Position numbers and translations under genes: made by a program
Assembly: GCA_964619315.1 (NCBI GenBank)
Contig: CAZUEH010000001.1
Span: 62,001 to 126,000 of the forward strand
DNA length: 64,000 bases
Direction: 5' to 3'
Origin: Fimisoma sp964619315
GTDB lineage: Bacteria; Bacillota; Clostridia; Peptostreptococcales; Anaerovoracaceae
Part shown: piece after piece, positions 63,334-64,000 of the stretch
Layout of the letters: every line of letters begins with the position of its first letter
Position numbering within the stretch: the stretch's first letter is position 1
The notes under the pieces: model-generated
What the model was told of the DNA's origin: nothing
Databases searched by the model: none
Seen by the model: only the letters and a program-made list of their open reading frames with translations

Positions 63334-64000
63334 CTACTTTAAGTCATACCATGTGTAACCTTCATTAACGTCTGCCACTAGCTTTACAGAAAGGCTTATA
63401 GCTTCTTCCATGTTAGTTCTAAGCAATGATTTTACTTGCTCGGCATCCTTTTTAGGTGCGCATAATATAAGTTCATCATGCACCTGAAGTAAAAGCTTGG
63501 TATCCGGGAAGTTTTCCTTTAATTCATTATAAACTTTTATCATTGCAATTTTTATAATATCAGCGGCGCTTCCTTGGATTGGGCTGTTCATAGCCAATCT
63601 CTCACCTAACTGTCTTACCATATATGCTGATGCATTTATCTCATGTATAGGTCTTTTTCTTCCAAGAATAGTTTCAGAATAACCTTTTTCTTTGCAACTT
63701 GCAATTTGCTCATCCATATATTCTTTCACTTTTACATATTTTGCGAAGTATTCATTTATATAGTTTTCTGCTTCTTTTCTAGAAATATGTAGCTCTTCGC
63801 TAAGGCCAAAACCACTCATTCCATAGATCACACCAAAATTAACGGCTTTCGCTCTGCTTCTCTCTTGTTGTGTCACTTTGTCAAATGGTATTCCTAAGAC
63901 TCTAGAGGCAGTCAATTTGTGAATATCATCTCCTCTATTAAAAGCACTTATTAACTCTTCATCACCAGATAAGTGCGCTAAAACTCTAAGTTCAATCTGA
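63334..64000 (-). CDS. polA: DNA polymerase I (partial, 5' end outside window)
   Basis: The last 222 codons of a family A DNA polymerase that fills gaps and removes RNA primers. The reading frame enters the window at motif A (QIELRVLAHLSGDEE), then motif B RSRAKAVNFGVIYGMSGFGL, and motif C LLLQVHDELIL. It ends GYTWYDLK at 63334. The 5' part (polymerase palm start and the exonuclease domains) is beyond the window edge. Confidence 0.97.
   Translation of the reverse strand, partial: QIELRVLAHLSGDEELISAFNRGDDIHKLTASRVLGIPFDKVTQQERSRAKAVNFGVIYGMSGFGLSEELHISRKEAENYINEYFAKYVKVKEYMDEQIASCKEKGYSETILGRKRPIHEINASAYMVRQLGERLAMNSPIQGSAADIIKIAMIKVYNELKENFPDTKLLLQVHDELILCAPKKDAEQVKSLLRTNMEEAISLSVKLVADVNEGYTWYDLK

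Noticed and set aside
1..64000. CRISPR arrays, insertion sequences, prophage or integrative elements
   Set aside because: No regularly spaced repeats, transposase, integrase or phage-type genes were seen; genes are tightly packed housekeeping operons on one strand.

Overview
The window is about 64 kb of AT-rich chromosome from an anaerobic, low-G+C Gram-positive bacterium, most likely of class Clostridia. Supporting signs are the gene orders Asp23-nusB-(TsaD-like)-xseA-xseB-ispA-dxs-tlyA and mltG-trmR-U32 peptidase, an RNase J/YlbF pair, hemZ, strong AAAGGAGG-type ribosome sites, ferredoxin-type flavoenzymes and vegetative promoters of the TTGACA/TATAAT class. An Anaerovoracaceae-like (old Clostridiales family XIII) host is a guess. 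It is core chromosome: I see no phage, insertion sequence, integrase or CRISPR array. Every gene but one reads on the minus strand.

Layout in coordinate order; because genes read leftwards, each operon starts at its right end. (1) 1-10036: Asp23/Gls24 gene, nusB, a TsaD/Kae1 paralogue, xseA, xseB, ispA, dxs, tlyA, a class I aminotransferase and a mutS cut by the window edge. (2) 10074-17736: a ten-gene Mrp/Mbh-type cation/proton antiporter operon with a near-perfect promoter. It has no full-length MrpA; instead it has a separate MbhD-like protein, an MbhE-MnhB fusion and three NuoL/M/N-like proteins, one lacking the TM7 lysine. (3) 17784-31115: an eleven-gene branched-chain amino-acid operon, leuA-leuC-leuD-ilvA-leuB-(DUF815 ATPase)-ilvB-ilvN-ilvC-ilvD-ilvE, with its own promoter, a leader peptide MLHIILLGVVLVI and an intrinsic terminator before leuA. 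This is a ribosome-mediated attenuator too short for ordinary gene finding. (4) 31230-37179: a three-gene operon for NuoE-like, NuoF-like and a 1154-residue NuoG/GltD-like chimera, best read as a flavin-based electron-bifurcating transhydrogenase of the Sporomusa Stn type rather than a hydrogenase or formate dehydrogenase. (5) 37244-59050: a long housekeeping run from secDF through rel, dtd, an MBL hydrolase, hemZ, hisS, aspS, nadD, yqeK, rsfS, leuS, rnj, ylbF, a shortened M24 peptidase, efp, mltG, trmR, trhP and a CNNM/CorC protein. (6) 59094-64000: yajC behind a tRNA-Leu(CAA) gene, the only plus-strand gene (a threonine dehydratase-like PLP enzyme), an oligopeptide-binding-like membrane protein, coaE and the 3' part of polA.

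The metabolic parts fit an anaerobic energy economy: the transhydrogenase would balance NADH, NADPH and ferredoxin, the antiporter would couple ion gradients, and the biosynthetic operon consumes NADPH. That linkage is inference from adjacency. The best candidates for new biology are the BCAA attenuator with its competing pairings, the DUF815 ATPase inside that operon, the MrpA-less antiporter with a lysine-lacking subunit, and the Stn-like trio.
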